From assembly GCF_947492405.1 (NCBI RefSeq), contig NZ_CANLMP010000001.1, forward strand, positions 744,001 through 808,000: 64,000 nucleotides of DNA, given 5' to 3'. The stretch is from an uncultured Aquimarina sp. GTDB lineage: Bacteria > Bacteroidota > Bacteroidia > Flavobacteriales > Flavobacteriaceae. The translations under genes were made by a program, and so were the position numbers. Within the stretch, counting starts at the first letter, position 1; every line of letters begins with the position of its first letter. Of this stretch, positions 51,133 through 60,849 are shown in pieces. A model generated the notes under the pieces. The model saw only the letters and a list, made by a program, of their open reading frames with translations. It was not told the origin of the DNA and made no database searches.

Positions 51133-53118
51133 TTATTTCGTAATAAATGTAGGTATAATGATTTCAGAAATTTGAGTCATTATTTTATCATCTTCACCAT
51201 CATGACCAGAAATTACAATGGTCAAATCTAGTTCTTCGATCACTATAACACGTTGTCCACCACCTCCCCAAGCTAATGTAGTGTCATAACTTTCATCACC
51301 TACTTTTAGGAGTGTTTGATACCAAAAATAGCCATAGCGATAGTCTTTTGGCATCCAATCTTGAGTTGGTTTCACTATGCCAGCGGTAGCTTTAGTAAGA
51401 TATTCTTGAGAAATAAGTTGTTTACCATTTAATTTTCCTTTATGAATAACCAAATTACCCAATTTGATCATGTCGCGAGACATCATACGTACACGCCACC
51501 CAGCCTCTGGTAACCCGCTTATATTATTTGACCATTTATAATTGGTAATACCGAGTTTATCAAGAAGCTCAGTTTTAATAAATTCCTCAGCCGTACCAGG
51601 AACAACGGCATCAATGACCGTCATCACCAGCATAGGATTAAAATTACCATACAAATATGTCTGAGATTCTGAAGTTATAGGTTCACTCTGCTCTAGAAGC
51701 GTCTGAACAAGCCCTTGGCCTTTTAATCGAACTGAATCATTCTCAATTTCTTTCCACTTATCTCTATCTATATTCAGTCCTCCGTGCATGGTTAATGCTT
51801 TATGAAGTGTAATTTTTTCTGCTCCTTTGGTAAACTTCTTAGGATCAACATCTTTTAGAAAACCAATCAAGGGTTTGTCTAGATCTTCCATAGATAGGTA
51901 ACCCATTTGAATAGCTCTTCCCAAAACCAAACTAGTATATGCTTTTACTGCTGATGCTTGTCCGTGAGGTAAGTTGATACGACCTTTTTTATAATAGGAT
52001 TCAAAAACTAATTTATTTTTGTGTGAAATGAGTAAGGCATCATAATTCCCATATTTGCCATCAAAAATCTCTTTAGAAAGTTTAAGGATTGCATTTCGAT
52101 TGTTATTACTCACTGCTAATGTATCCACTGATATTCCATCTTTTCTGTCCTCTGGAGTTGTAGTAATAAATGGATTATTGAGGTGTGGAATATCCCAGAA
52201 TGACACCTCATTGGTTTCACTTGAAACATGACTCATCAGGGAAGATAACCAAGCGACACTTTGTACAGCAATCCTTGGGAAAGCAGTTTGATGATCACCT
52301 TCGATTACTTTATTTTGAATGGATAAATCTAAATTTTTTCTACTATCCAGTAATTTAATAAATTCGTCTATAGGTTCGTCCTTTTCTTTTTCTAATGTAC
52401 CATAAGCGATATATACATTAGCGTGTAATGTATTGTTCTCATTTGACTCGGAAGCTCCTAATTTGGTATTAATCTCAGAGAGGTATGGAATTAAGCCTTT
52501 GTTCAATGGACTACCAAGAATATAATTATCAAAAGTATCAGGTTGAGTCAATAGTATATAAGCCCCGAATGCACCGCTTAGTGAGTAACCAAAATAAGTG
52601 CGACTGTCTGGATCCGTACGATAGTTGTCATCTACATATTGAATAACATCGTTGCGAATAAATGCCAAGTGATTTTTAGCTTGGCCAAATTTCAATTTAG
52701 GATGATTAGGATTGGATTTTTTCCAGAAAGAATAATCAGTAAATCGGCTAGCGTGAGCTCCATATTGTTGCTTTAAATCTTCTGCAACGTCCTTCTGCCA
52801 GGAAATTCCAACTAGAATAACGTCTTCTAGCATGAATTCTGTAGATCCGGATAGCATTTCTAGATGCCACATAGCATCTGTATAATAAAGAACAGGATAT
52901 TTTTTGCTTTCATTCTCTGAATAATCTTCTGGTAACTCTATATACAATTCATAATTTCTTTCATTATTAGAATCTTTTATCGGAATTACCCTAATTTGAG
53001 GTGATTCTAAGGCAGATCCATTCTCTATTTGCGAATTTCCGTTTGTGATATTTTCTTGAGCAAAGACAGTGTTTAACGATAAAGCACATGTCAGTATTAA
53101 TAATTTGATAATTTTCAT
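51133..53118 (-). CDS. secreted esterase_D / class C beta-lactamase-like fusion
   Basis: The 661-aa protein has a signal peptide ending TVFAQ. Residues about 40-300 are an alpha/beta-hydrolase of the esterase-D/Fes-IroE type, with nucleophile GYSLSGAFG and a probable catalytic His in EGDHQTAFP. Residues about 345-655 are a beta-lactamase-like serine hydrolase with SAVK (SxxK motif), YGN and GGGG near the third motif. Both active sites look intact. A bifunctional enzyme of this sort could remove esters and amides from a peptide or siderophore-like substrate. The next gene upstream is also esterase_D-like, with 107 bases between. Confidence 0.83.
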   Translation of the reverse strand: MKIIKLLILTCALSLNTVFAQENITNGNSQIENGSALESPQIRVIPIKDSNNERNYELYIELPEDYSENESKKYPVLYYTDAMWHLEMLSGSTEFMLEDVILVGISWQKDVAEDLKQQYGAHASRFTDYSFWKKSNPNHPKLKFGQAKNHLAFIRNDVIQYVDDNYRTDPDSRTYFGYSLSGAFGAYILLTQPDTFDNYILGSPLNKGLIPYLSEINTKLGASESNENNTLHANVYIAYGTLEKEKDEPIDEFIKLLDSRKNLDLSIQNKVIEGDHQTAFPRIAVQSVAWLSSLMSHVSSETNEVSFWDIPHLNNPFITTTPEDRKDGISVDTLAVSNNNRNAILKLSKEIFDGKYGNYDALLISHKNKLVFESYYKKGRINLPHGQASAVKAYTSLVLGRAIQMGYLSMEDLDKPLIGFLKDVDPKKFTKGAEKITLHKALTMHGGLNIDRDKWKEIENDSVRLKGQGLVQTLLEQSEPITSESQTYLYGNFNPMLVMTVIDAVVPGTAEEFIKTELLDKLGITNYKWSNNISGLPEAGWRVRMMSRDMIKLGNLVIHKGKLNGKQLISQEYLTKATAGIVKPTQDWMPKDYRYGYFWYQTLLKVGDESYDTTLAWGGGGQRVIVIEELDLTIVISGHDGEDDKIMTQISEIIIPTFITK

Positions 53119-53225
53119 ATTTTCTGTTTTTCCTAGCTAATTGATTTGTGATTAAACCAGTTGACTATTTCTATTTTTAATTTAATAAATCCACCCAATA
53201 GATCTTTGATGAATAAAACCAGGTT

Positions 53226-54392
53226 TCATTTCTCGAGTCTTTGTAGCCATCTTTTAGCAAGTGAAAATTCTGGATCAATTGTCAGTGCTTTTTCGATCAT
53301 GACCTTAGCACTTTCAAGCTGACCTTGAGCTCTGCGTACAAGTCCCATTCCGAGATAAGATTCCTTCCCTTCAGGATACACTTCTATGGAATATTGAAAG
53401 ATTTCTTCTGCGGCAATTAAATCCTTACTTAGTATCGTGTGAAAACCAAGGTTAAATATGACGCCTATAGGTGGCTTGATTTCATACCCGTATCGTTTTG
53501 ATAACCTATCGAAATGTTGTGTCACTTTATCCAATGATTCCAGGTTTTCACCGGGATTGAAGGGATTGAAGTCAGGATATAACGCAAGAAGAAACAATAT
53601 AAAATCCATCGCTGGCACATGACCCTGGTTCACCAATTCATCTACTTTATAGGTAAAACTCTCTGGTTTATGATCTTCTACAACAAGAGAGAATTCAGAA
53701 ACAATATCTGTTAACCCCTCTTCATCGCTATAAATGATGTGTAGCGATCTGTTTTCTGCAAGGGTTTTTAACGGACCCGATTTTATTTTTTGTTGAAGCA
53801 CTGTTGGTATGTGCATAATTGATGGACTGCTTGCAAAATAGCCATTAAACAGATGGGGCTTATTGAGCAGCGCATAAACAGTAAAAAACCCACTGTTAGA
53901 AGCGCCATAAAGTACTTTGAACGGAGCAGTCCGGTATTTATTATCAACGTGCGGCATCAGCTCTGTATCAAAGAATTTAATATAATTATCCGGAATAGTT
54001 GTGTCCTTATGTTCCCTTGTTGGCAACAAAATACTATTTCCTTCGGGTAGATCTATTCCAATGAGTATCATCTCCGGAATTTGCCCTTCGCCCATGTAAT
54101 CTAATGTAGCAGCTAACATGGCAAATCGGGCACGGTAATCTGAACCCAACATATACAGCACGGGATAGGTTTTCTTGGAACTATCGTAGTTTGCAGGTAA
54201 ATGGATTGATAGTGGAATAGTTTTGTTTAATACTTTTGAATGAAGTGAAGATATTTCACCTAAGGTGACTGCTGCTTCATTGTGTTCTGTTAAATGAGGG
54301 AAATCAGGTTCGTTTACTTTCTGTTTTTTAGTATTGCACGCATTTAATACTAGTGCAAATACAAGTGTCAAAATAAAATGTGGTTTTGTCAT
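53226..54392 (-). CDS. esterase_D-like lipoprotein with TPR tail
   Basis: The 388-aa protein has a lipobox LVLNACNTK (Cys19) and an alpha/beta-hydrolase domain (about 45-265) with nucleophile YGASNSGFF and His in VNQGHVPAMD. Two or three TPR units close it (about 305-385, KDLIAAEEIFQYSIEVYPEGK... and QLESAKVMIEKALTIDPEF). It is likely anchored in a membrane facing the periplasm or outside. It is upstream of the fusion esterase on the same strand and divergent from the LytS/LytTR pair, which may regulate them. Confidence 0.8.
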   Translation of the reverse strand: MTKPHFILTLVFALVLNACNTKKQKVNEPDFPHLTEHNEAAVTLGEISSLHSKVLNKTIPLSIHLPANYDSSKKTYPVLYMLGSDYRARFAMLAATLDYMGEGQIPEMILIGIDLPEGNSILLPTREHKDTTIPDNYIKFFDTELMPHVDNKYRTAPFKVLYGASNSGFFTVYALLNKPHLFNGYFASSPSIMHIPTVLQQKIKSGPLKTLAENRSLHIIYSDEEGLTDIVSEFSLVVEDHKPESFTYKVDELVNQGHVPAMDFILFLLALYPDFNPFNPGENLESLDKVTQHFDRLSKRYGYEIKPPIGVIFNLGFHTILSKDLIAAEEIFQYSIEVYPEGKESYLGMGLVRRAQGQLESAKVMIEKALTIDPEFSLAKRWLQRLEK

Positions 54393-54574
54393 TATTTATT
54401 TTTTTACTTAAATGTTGAATAAATGTATAGTATATTCAATGTCTAAATCTATTAATAGGATGAACCCAATAATTAAATGATCAAACCATTTCGTCATTGA
54501 TATACCTCTTTCATAAAGAAATAAAGACGATTTGTATTTATAGATAGTATCTTTATTAGTTATTAAAATAGTTT

Positions 54575-55567
54575 ATGATTAAAACCTCTTTACAGCATAC
54601 AATACTCCTTAATATTGGAGCCTTTTTATTGGTACTTACACTTGAAGTATTAAGTATGTGGGCGATTAAGGATAGATTTGATACTACTTTTTATTTTTAC
54701 TTACATGGTTTTAATTATACAATGGCAATTATGGCCATCATATGGATAAATCATTTCGTTCTAATTCCATCTGTTTTTGATAAGAGACGCTACTTTTTAT
54801 ATACAATACTTCTTATTGGGAGTGTGTTTTTTGTGGCATATTTGAAAGGGTATTGGAAGGATGGCTGGTATGGTGTTTACAAAATGATCTTCTTTTTAAT
54901 TTATACTACAGGAGCCGGAATGGCTGTCTTTTTTTTAAGAAGAAATATGATCATTCAAAGAGAAAAAGAAGACAAAGAAAAGTTACAAAAAGAGATGGAA
55001 CTTAACTATTTAAAAGAGCAAGTGAATCCACATTTTTTTTTCAATTCATTAAATAGTATTTATGCACTTTCTAGGCAACAATCACCCGAAACTCCTGATG
55101 TTGTTATGCAGCTTTCAGAATTAATGCGGTATCAATTAGAGAGTTCAAAAAAAGAAACGGTTTTATTAAAAGAAGAACTTGAGTTTATAGAAAACTATCT
55201 TTTACTTGAAGAAAAAAGACTCAGTAAACGATGCATTGTTGAATTAGTAATTGAAGGTAATCTTTCTGGACTAAAAATTTCACCCATGTTGTTAATTCCT
55301 TTTGTTGAAAATGCTATTAAACATGGAGCGCAAAGCACTAATGAACAAAGTAAAATTGATATTTATGCCACTATAAAAGATACTACGCTACATTTTGTTG
55401 TGGTTAATTCAAAGCCTACGGTGGTTATTGCATCAAATAGAAACGGATTAGGGCTTGAAAATGTAAGAAGACGTTTAGGCCTATTATATCCTAATGCTTA
55501 TACATTAAATATCGCCGATAAAGGAAACGAATATCATGTTAACTTAACTATTGATTTAACCATATAA
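54575..55567 (+). CDS. LytS/YehU-type sensor histidine kinase
   Basis: The 330-aa protein has four membrane segments in residues about 10-122 and a short coiled linker. The His_kinase domain is marked by EQVNPHFFFNSLNSI with phospho-acceptor His153, and a degenerate HATPase_c (about 240-328) has LLIPFVENAIKHG and GLGLENVRRRL. It probably signals to the LytTR regulator, whose start lies 2 bases after its stop. The divergent esterase genes are plausible targets. Confidence 0.9.
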   Translation: MIKTSLQHTILLNIGAFLLVLTLEVLSMWAIKDRFDTTFYFYLHGFNYTMAIMAIIWINHFVLIPSVFDKRRYFLYTILLIGSVFFVAYLKGYWKDGWYGVYKMIFFLIYTTGAGMAVFFLRRNMIIQREKEDKEKLQKEMELNYLKEQVNPHFFFNSLNSIYALSRQQSPETPDVVMQLSELMRYQLESSKKETVLLKEELEFIENYLLLEEKRLSKRCIVELVIEGNLSGLKISPMLLIPFVENAIKHGAQSTNEQSKIDIYATIKDTTLHFVVVNSKPTVVIASNRNGLGLENVRRRLGLLYPNAYTLNIADKGNEYHVNLTIDLTI

Positions 55568-55568
55568 G

Positions 55569-56264
55569 ATGATAAAAATTGGTATTGTTGATGATGAATT
55601 ACTAGCACGTAGAGTGTTAGAAGAATACTGCTCTAAAATTGAGAACTTTGATATTGTACTTAGTACTGGGAATCCACTTGAATTTATCAATTTCATTCAA
55701 CAAAATGACGTTGATCTCATTTTTCTTGATATAAAAATGCCAGAACTTAATGGAATGGAAATTTTGCGTTCTCTATTAAAACCACCTAAAGTGATTTTAA
55801 CTACGGCTTATTCTGAGTATGCATTAGAAAGTTATAATTATGGTGTTGTGGATTATTTATTGAAACCCATAAAACTTGAACGCTTTATAAAAGCCATAAA
55901 TAAAGTTTCTGCTTCAAAAATAAAAGACTCTAAAAAAAATAGTGTAAGTGAAGAACTTCAAATAAAACATGATGGCGTGCCGGTTAACATTTCATTTAAA
56001 TCAATTCTATACATTCAGAGTTTCGGAAATTATTTGAAAATCTTTACCGATTCACGAATGTATCTTATTTCTGAGACACTAATTAATATCACTACTTTAT
56101 TATCTAAAAATTTCCAACGCACACATAAATCATACATTGCTAATTTAAATAGAGTTTCAAAAGCAACTAGAACCCATTTATTAATTGAAAATAATAAAGT
56201 TCCTGTTAGTGCTATGTATAAGGTTATTGTATTTGAAAAACTGGAAGTTTTAACAAAATTATAA
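55569..56264 (+). CDS. LytTR family response regulator
   Basis: The 231-aa protein has a receiver domain with Asp8/Asp9, phospho-acceptor Asp54 in FLDIKMPE, and Lys99 in VDYLLKPI. A LytTR DNA-binding domain follows (about 130-228, INISFKSILYIQSFGNYLKIF and FQRTHKSYIANL). The kinase gene is directly upstream, so this is a complete two-component system. Confidence 0.92.
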   Translation: MIKIGIVDDELLARRVLEEYCSKIENFDIVLSTGNPLEFINFIQQNDVDLIFLDIKMPELNGMEILRSLLKPPKVILTTAYSEYALESYNYGVVDYLLKPIKLERFIKAINKVSASKIKDSKKNSVSEELQIKHDGVPVNISFKSILYIQSFGNYLKIFTDSRMYLISETLINITTLLSKNFQRTHKSYIANLNRVSKATRTHLLIENNKVPVSAMYKVIVFEKLEVLTKL

Positions 56265-56275
56265 AATAGATAATA

Positions 56276-56375
56276 CCCATTCTTCACGCTATGTAGCGTT
56301 CCCCTACTCTCTTATTCCTTTGACACTTCTGCAAGCTCAGTGTAAACAAAATCAATATGACAGTTAAGGATATGC
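56276..56375. repeat. partial dispersed repeat R4
   Basis: CGTTCCCCTACTCTCTTATT and then TTGACACTTCTGCAAGCTCA resemble the R2 segment, with a small hairpin ACGCTATGTAGCGT (56287-56300) replacing the CACACACA part. It lies between the LytTR gene and a convergent serine hydrolase gene. Confidence 0.6.
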
Positions 56376-56409
56376 ATTAAGTATGATCATCCTAAATATT
56401 CACTACATT

Positions 56410-58053
56410 TTAAGGATTTAACAGAGCTGGTAAAATATAATCAATCATCATTTTATCAATGTTTCTGTGAGTACCTGGTTTACCATATGCTGAAGCCGTA
56501 ATGACAATAACAAAAGGAATGTCTTTGAAAATAAAAATCTTATTGCCACCATTTCCTGTGGCAAAAGACACTTCATAATCTTTATCATTGACTGTATATA
56601 CTCTATTCCAGAAAAGGTAACCGTAATGCAAGCCTTCTATTCCTCCATAATCCTGAGATACTTGTTTGGCTAAACTTTTTTCTACCCATTCTTCAGTTAG
56701 GATTTGTTTCCCGTTCCAAAGTCCTTTGTTTTTATATAATTGTCCATATTTGGCAAAATCAATAGCTCGTAGTTCTATACCACCACCTGTATATGCAACA
56801 TTTTGTGGGGTATAAAACCATTTATAATTGGTAATATCTAATGGCTTAAATAATTTTTTATCAGCATATGAAACCAATCCATCAGGAACTGATTTATGAA
56901 TAATATCACCTAGCAAATTAGACCCAGCAGTAAAATAATTATAATCTTTACCTATTATTTTGTCTTTATGCATGGGTAAATCTAAAGTAAACTTCACCCA
57001 GTTATCAGTAGATTGCATCTTATCTTCAGTACCTGGACTTTCATCATCCCAATCATCACCTAGAAATCCAGAACTCATGGTTAAAAGCGATTTTAGGGTT
57101 ACAGCATCTTTTTTGGTACTATAATTCTTATATAATCTTAAATCATAAAAGTCTTTTAATAAAGCGTTTTCATTTTTTATAAATTTTTCTTTAATGGCTA
57201 TCCCCATTATTGTAGAAGCAAATGATTTTCCTACGGACCTGGGGTTGTGTAAATGATCTCTTGTTGCATCGTTAAAATATTCCTCTATTAACAGTTTACC
57301 ATCTTTTATCACCACAATTCCATTAATATCTTCAAACCTACCTTCTACTATTTTTCTATTAAGTGCTTCAATTTTATTGTCATCAAAATTATCTTTAGAG
57401 ATTTCCCAACCACTATTAGGCTGTATTTTCTGAACAGGAACTAAATTTTCATCTATATAAATTTTAGGCACTTCTACAGCGATATTTCCTTTTGCCAAAA
57501 GAGGTCCAACTTTTAATACTTCTTCTTTTAAATAGGGTCTTACTTCGATACTTAACGTATGATTTCCTTCTGTAAATACATCTTGCCCACCATTTAATTT
57601 CATAAATCGTTGCCACATAAACCAACCCCAAAAACCTATTCGTTCTGGTGTTACTAGTGGTATTACTTGTCTAAGTTTTTCTGTTTTCCTGGTTTTTGGT
57701 CCCGCTCCTGTGTTTAGGTTCTCTACATAAATTATTTTCCCATCGACTATGTATGTAAATTGAAAATTTCCTTTACTTAACAGTTCTTCTTCCGATAAAG
57801 TTGGAGCTAATTCTTGAAGACTCTGTATTAATGGTTTATCTAAGTTAAAAACAATACTTAAGGAAGTGTCCTTATATAGATTGAATTTTTTTGAATAATT
57901 CTCTCTTGTAATTTTACCTTTTGTAAAGTCTACTGTTGAATAAAATAAGTTCTCAATTTCGTTTGATGATGTATTGCTCGATTTTGATTGACCACTGTTT
58001 TTACATGATAGTAATAGACAGCAAATAAGGGTAAATAAATAATTAGGTTTCAT
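56410..58053 (-). CDS. serine hydrolase lipoprotein (class C beta-lactamase-like)
   Basis: The 547-aa protein has a lipobox LICCLLLSCKN (Cys17). The N-terminal 215 residues are beta-rich and unassigned; the C-terminal part (about 235-545) is beta-lactamase-like. SVGKSFAS supplies the SxxK motif, YNYFTAGSNLLG the second motif, and ATGNGGNK the third. It is probably a periplasmic esterase or peptidase. It faces the LytTR gene and is divergent from the AraC gene at 58253. Confidence 0.83.
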   Translation of the reverse strand: MKPNYLFTLICCLLLSCKNSGQSKSSNTSSNEIENLFYSTVDFTKGKITRENYSKKFNLYKDTSLSIVFNLDKPLIQSLQELAPTLSEEELLSKGNFQFTYIVDGKIIYVENLNTGAGPKTRKTEKLRQVIPLVTPERIGFWGWFMWQRFMKLNGGQDVFTEGNHTLSIEVRPYLKEEVLKVGPLLAKGNIAVEVPKIYIDENLVPVQKIQPNSGWEISKDNFDDNKIEALNRKIVEGRFEDINGIVVIKDGKLLIEEYFNDATRDHLHNPRSVGKSFASTIMGIAIKEKFIKNENALLKDFYDLRLYKNYSTKKDAVTLKSLLTMSSGFLGDDWDDESPGTEDKMQSTDNWVKFTLDLPMHKDKIIGKDYNYFTAGSNLLGDIIHKSVPDGLVSYADKKLFKPLDITNYKWFYTPQNVAYTGGGIELRAIDFAKYGQLYKNKGLWNGKQILTEEWVEKSLAKQVSQDYGGIEGLHYGYLFWNRVYTVNDKDYEVSFATGNGGNKIFIFKDIPFVIVITASAYGKPGTHRNIDKMMIDYILPALLNP

Positions 58054-58252
58054 ATTCGTAATTTGATTTCTTGTAAAGGAAATTATTTTTTGTCATTAGA
58101 TGTAACTATTTTCATTATTAGATGTCCTAAACTATAGTATCAGACTATTTTTTAGTCCTTACATAAATAAAGATCGCATGCTAACTAAATGATAAAAAAT
58201 AGTAATCTCATTTTTTTGTATTAAAACGCAGTAATGATAAAATTATAATCGG

Positions 58253-59389
58253 ATGAATATATCGTTATATGAGCTTTTCCTGGTATTAATTATTGGTCAG
58301 TGTATTTTTTTGATTTTTGCTATCCAGTATATTCCTAAAAAGCATACCGGAGCAAACAGGGTTATACAGTATTTATTAGCTATTTATAGTCTTTTTCTAT
58401 TCGAAAGGGCTATAGGCCATCAATTTGAAAGAGATTTTTTGAGGCTATATGGTAATATCATTAATACTTTTTATCTTTTTATTGGACCTCTAGTTTATAC
58501 CTATATTAGAAGGTTACTTTTTTATAAAAACGGACATTATCGCTTAGCATACTATCACTATATACCTGCTCTATTATACATAGCATACTGCTTTTTTCAC
58601 ATTTATATTTATGATTCCATAAAAGATCTAAGGAGTTATTTTAACACTTTGCTGTTTTACAACGACCTTATATTTTTTGTTTTTATCTCGGCTTATTTAT
58701 TCAAATCTAATAGGCTATTGAATTACTATAAGAAAAATGAAGAACAAGAGCTATCCTTTAATCAAACTATCATAAAGTATATAAAAATCATGCTCATTTG
58801 TTTGTTTATTTATATGTTTTTTTGGTTGTTAGGTATTGTAGAACGTTTTATTGTTAAATTACCAATCGATATTAGAATGATCTGGGACATATCATGTTTA
58901 ATTTTTGGTATACAAATTTATATAGTAGGGTTTTATAATTTAAAACATCCAGAAATATTCAAAATTCGGTTTCCACTAAAGAATCAAAATGAATCTAAAA
59001 AAAAGAGTGGGCTTGACGAAAAAGAAATAAATGAGATTCGAAATTTGATTGATAGCTTCTTAAAGACAGAGAAAGGATATCGTCGACCAGAATTAAGTTT
59101 ATCTATTTTAGCCAATGAAATTAGTACTACAACCAATAAATTGTCTTGGGTTCTCAATAATAGCTATAAAAAAACTTTTTACGAACTTGTTAATGAATAT
59201 AGAGTTGAAGATTTTTTACAAAGAATCAAAGAAAATAAACATAAAGAGTACACCGTTGTATCTATAGCGTTTGATGTTGGATTTAATTCTAAATCTACTT
59301 TTTATAAGGCATTCAAAGAAATAACAAATTTTACTCCTACAGAATATATTAGAAAGATTGAGAACCTGCAAAATATTAAAGAATATTAA
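58253..59389 (+). CDS. membrane-anchored AraC family transcriptional regulator
   Basis: The 378-aa protein has about seven membrane segments in residues 5-235 and a C-terminal AraC domain (about 270-370, VVSIAFDVGFNSKSTFYKAFKEITNFTPTEYIRK). It has the same architecture as the two at 11888 and 20870 but a clearly different membrane part (ELFLVLIIGQCIFLIFAIQYIPKK). It is divergent from the serine hydrolase lipoprotein, its nearest candidate target. Confidence 0.87.
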   Translation: MNISLYELFLVLIIGQCIFLIFAIQYIPKKHTGANRVIQYLLAIYSLFLFERAIGHQFERDFLRLYGNIINTFYLFIGPLVYTYIRRLLFYKNGHYRLAYYHYIPALLYIAYCFFHIYIYDSIKDLRSYFNTLLFYNDLIFFVFISAYLFKSNRLLNYYKKNEEQELSFNQTIIKYIKIMLICLFIYMFFWLLGIVERFIVKLPIDIRMIWDISCLIFGIQIYIVGFYNLKHPEIFKIRFPLKNQNESKKKSGLDEKEINEIRNLIDSFLKTEKGYRRPELSLSILANEISTTTNKLSWVLNNSYKKTFYELVNEYRVEDFLQRIKENKHKEYTVVSIAFDVGFNSKSTFYKAFKEITNFTPTEYIRKIENLQNIKEY

Positions 59390-59406
59390 TAAATACTTAG
59401 TTCAAC

Positions 59407-59470
59407 TATACTCCATCTCTTTGCCCCATTAATAAGCTCAGTGTAAACAAACTCATTGAGACGGCTTAGT
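59407..59470. repeat. partial dispersed repeat R5
   Basis: AATAAGCTCAGTGTAAACAA with nearby ACTCCATCTCTTTGCCCCAT is a decayed copy of the family seen in R2 and R4. Confidence 0.45.
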
Positions 59471-59543
59471 GATTACTGGGAATAAATATAAAGGTTTCAA
59501 TTCCTAAAAACATTCTATTATTATCTTGAAAAGATTTTTTATT

Positions 59544-59583
59544 AACTGTATAAGCGATACTAGAATTGACCGCTTATACAGTT
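59544..59583. terminator. bidirectional terminator-like hairpin
   Basis: A perfect 13-bp stem, AACTGTATAAGCG (59544-59556) against CGCTTATACAGTT (59571-59583), lies between the convergent AraC and beta-propeller genes. T runs are short (TTTT on the plus side), so termination strength is uncertain. Confidence 0.6.
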
Positions 59584-59610
59584 TTGTGCATTTGGTGAGG
59601 TTTATAATAA

Positions 59611-60696
59611 TTAATCTTGATAAACACGAATAATACTCACAGTATTACCGATATAATTTGATACAATGGCATGCTCACCATCTGGTGTCATGAGTATAGA
59701 TCCCGGAGCTTGACCTACATTAATCGTCATAGCAACTAATGCATTTGTTTTTAAGTCAATGATATTTACGGTACCTTGTCCAGCTGTTAATCCAGTAAAA
59801 TTAGGAGCTCCACTACGATATAATGTGTTATAATTAGATACAAAACCATACTTGCCATCCGTAGTAATGGCAAAACCAGCTGGTTGAATTCCTCCGGTGT
59901 TGATCTCCGTAATCTTATGGTTTTTCAGGTTTAAAACTCCGACAGTTTCACCATATGGAGCAAAATTATTACTTCCAAAATTAGTTAGATACGCATGTTT
60001 CCCTTCAGCATCAATCGTTATTGAAAAAGGTCCGAAAAACCCGGTAATGCTATCTACGACCTTATTTGTATGGGTAGAAATTTTCGATACCGTACCTGAA
60101 TTAGGATTTCCTGTTACATAATTGCCCGTATACACAAAATCTCCTTTTGGGGTTATGGCAATTGCTGCTGGAGCTGCTGGAAATTCTCCATATTCACTGA
60201 GTCGTATATGTTCAATAATTGTTTCATTTTCTAAATCAACTACGGTAACAGTATTACCTTCACCAGAAGGCATGGTGCTTATAGCTCCATAATTATTTAC
60301 ATAGGCCTTTTTTCCATTAGGAGAAATAACCATTCCGGATGGTCCGTTAAACCCGTCAATTACACCAATAACTTCATTTGATTTTGTATCGATAATACTA
60401 ATGGTTGTACTATTAGAATTGGTTACATAGGCTTTCTTTTCATTTCTTGACAAGGTAACCGTATAAGGTTGATTGAATGATTCGTGGCTAATAGTCTTTG
60501 CTGGCATCATACTGTTTAAGTCGATCAGAGTCACAGTATCACTACCTCCTATACTATAGTTATTACTATTCGTGACATACAGACTAGTAGAATCGGATGT
60601 TACCGCCATTGCAGCGGGGCTTACTCCTACATTAACAGTAGCTATTACCTCTCCACTTAATACTCTCTCTATTGCATTAGTTTTACTTTTTGCCAT
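59611..60696 (-). CDS. YncE-like YVTN beta-propeller protein
   Basis: The 361-aa protein has about seven repeats of the YVTN type, for example SLYVTNSNN, KAYVTNSNST, KAYVNNYGA, FVYTGNYVTG, HAYLTNFGS, YGFVSNYNT and HAIVSNYIGN. Each repeat is followed by a TVxVIDL-like strand. No signal peptide is apparent (start MAKSKTNAIERVLSG), which is unusual since most YncE relatives are periplasmic. It follows the calycin-like and amine-oxidase-like genes on the same strand and shares their higher G+C, so it may join their pathway, with or without the hairpin at 60800 reducing read-through. Confidence 0.83.
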   Translation of the reverse strand: MAKSKTNAIERVLSGEVIATVNVGVSPAAMAVTSDSTSLYVTNSNNYSIGGSDTVTLIDLNSMMPAKTISHESFNQPYTVTLSRNEKKAYVTNSNSTTISIIDTKSNEVIGVIDGFNGPSGMVISPNGKKAYVNNYGAISTMPSGEGNTVTVVDLENETIIEHIRLSEYGEFPAAPAAIAITPKGDFVYTGNYVTGNPNSGTVSKISTHTNKVVDSITGFFGPFSITIDAEGKHAYLTNFGSNNFAPYGETVGVLNLKNHKITEINTGGIQPAGFAITTDGKYGFVSNYNTLYRSGAPNFTGLTAGQGTVNIIDLKTNALVAMTINVGQAPGSILMTPDGEHAIVSNYIGNTVSIIRVYQD

Positions 60697-60799
60697 AATT
60701 TTTTAATTAATTACTCCTACTCTTTTGGCTTTTCAGAATACGCCCCGTTTTTAATGTGATTTTCGGACTCCACTTTATATTAACAACTAATATTTAACA

Positions 60800-60824
60800 G
60801 AGCTTCCGCCTAAGGAGGAAGCTC
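60800..60824. terminator. hairpin between calycin-like and beta-propeller genes
   Basis: An 8-bp stem GAGCTTCC/GGAAGCTC has an inner CC/GG pair and a TAA loop. It lies 26 bases after the calycin-like gene's stop on the coding strand and lacks a T run there. It may stabilise the 3' end or attenuate transcription. Confidence 0.45.
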
Positions 60825-60849
60825 ATTTTAACATAAGTAAGGTTTACTT

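Noticed and set aside
53119..53226. Polysaccharide utilisation locus around the secreted enzymes
   Set aside because: No SusC/SusD, sulfatase or additional CAZyme genes occur next to the lyase or the esterases.
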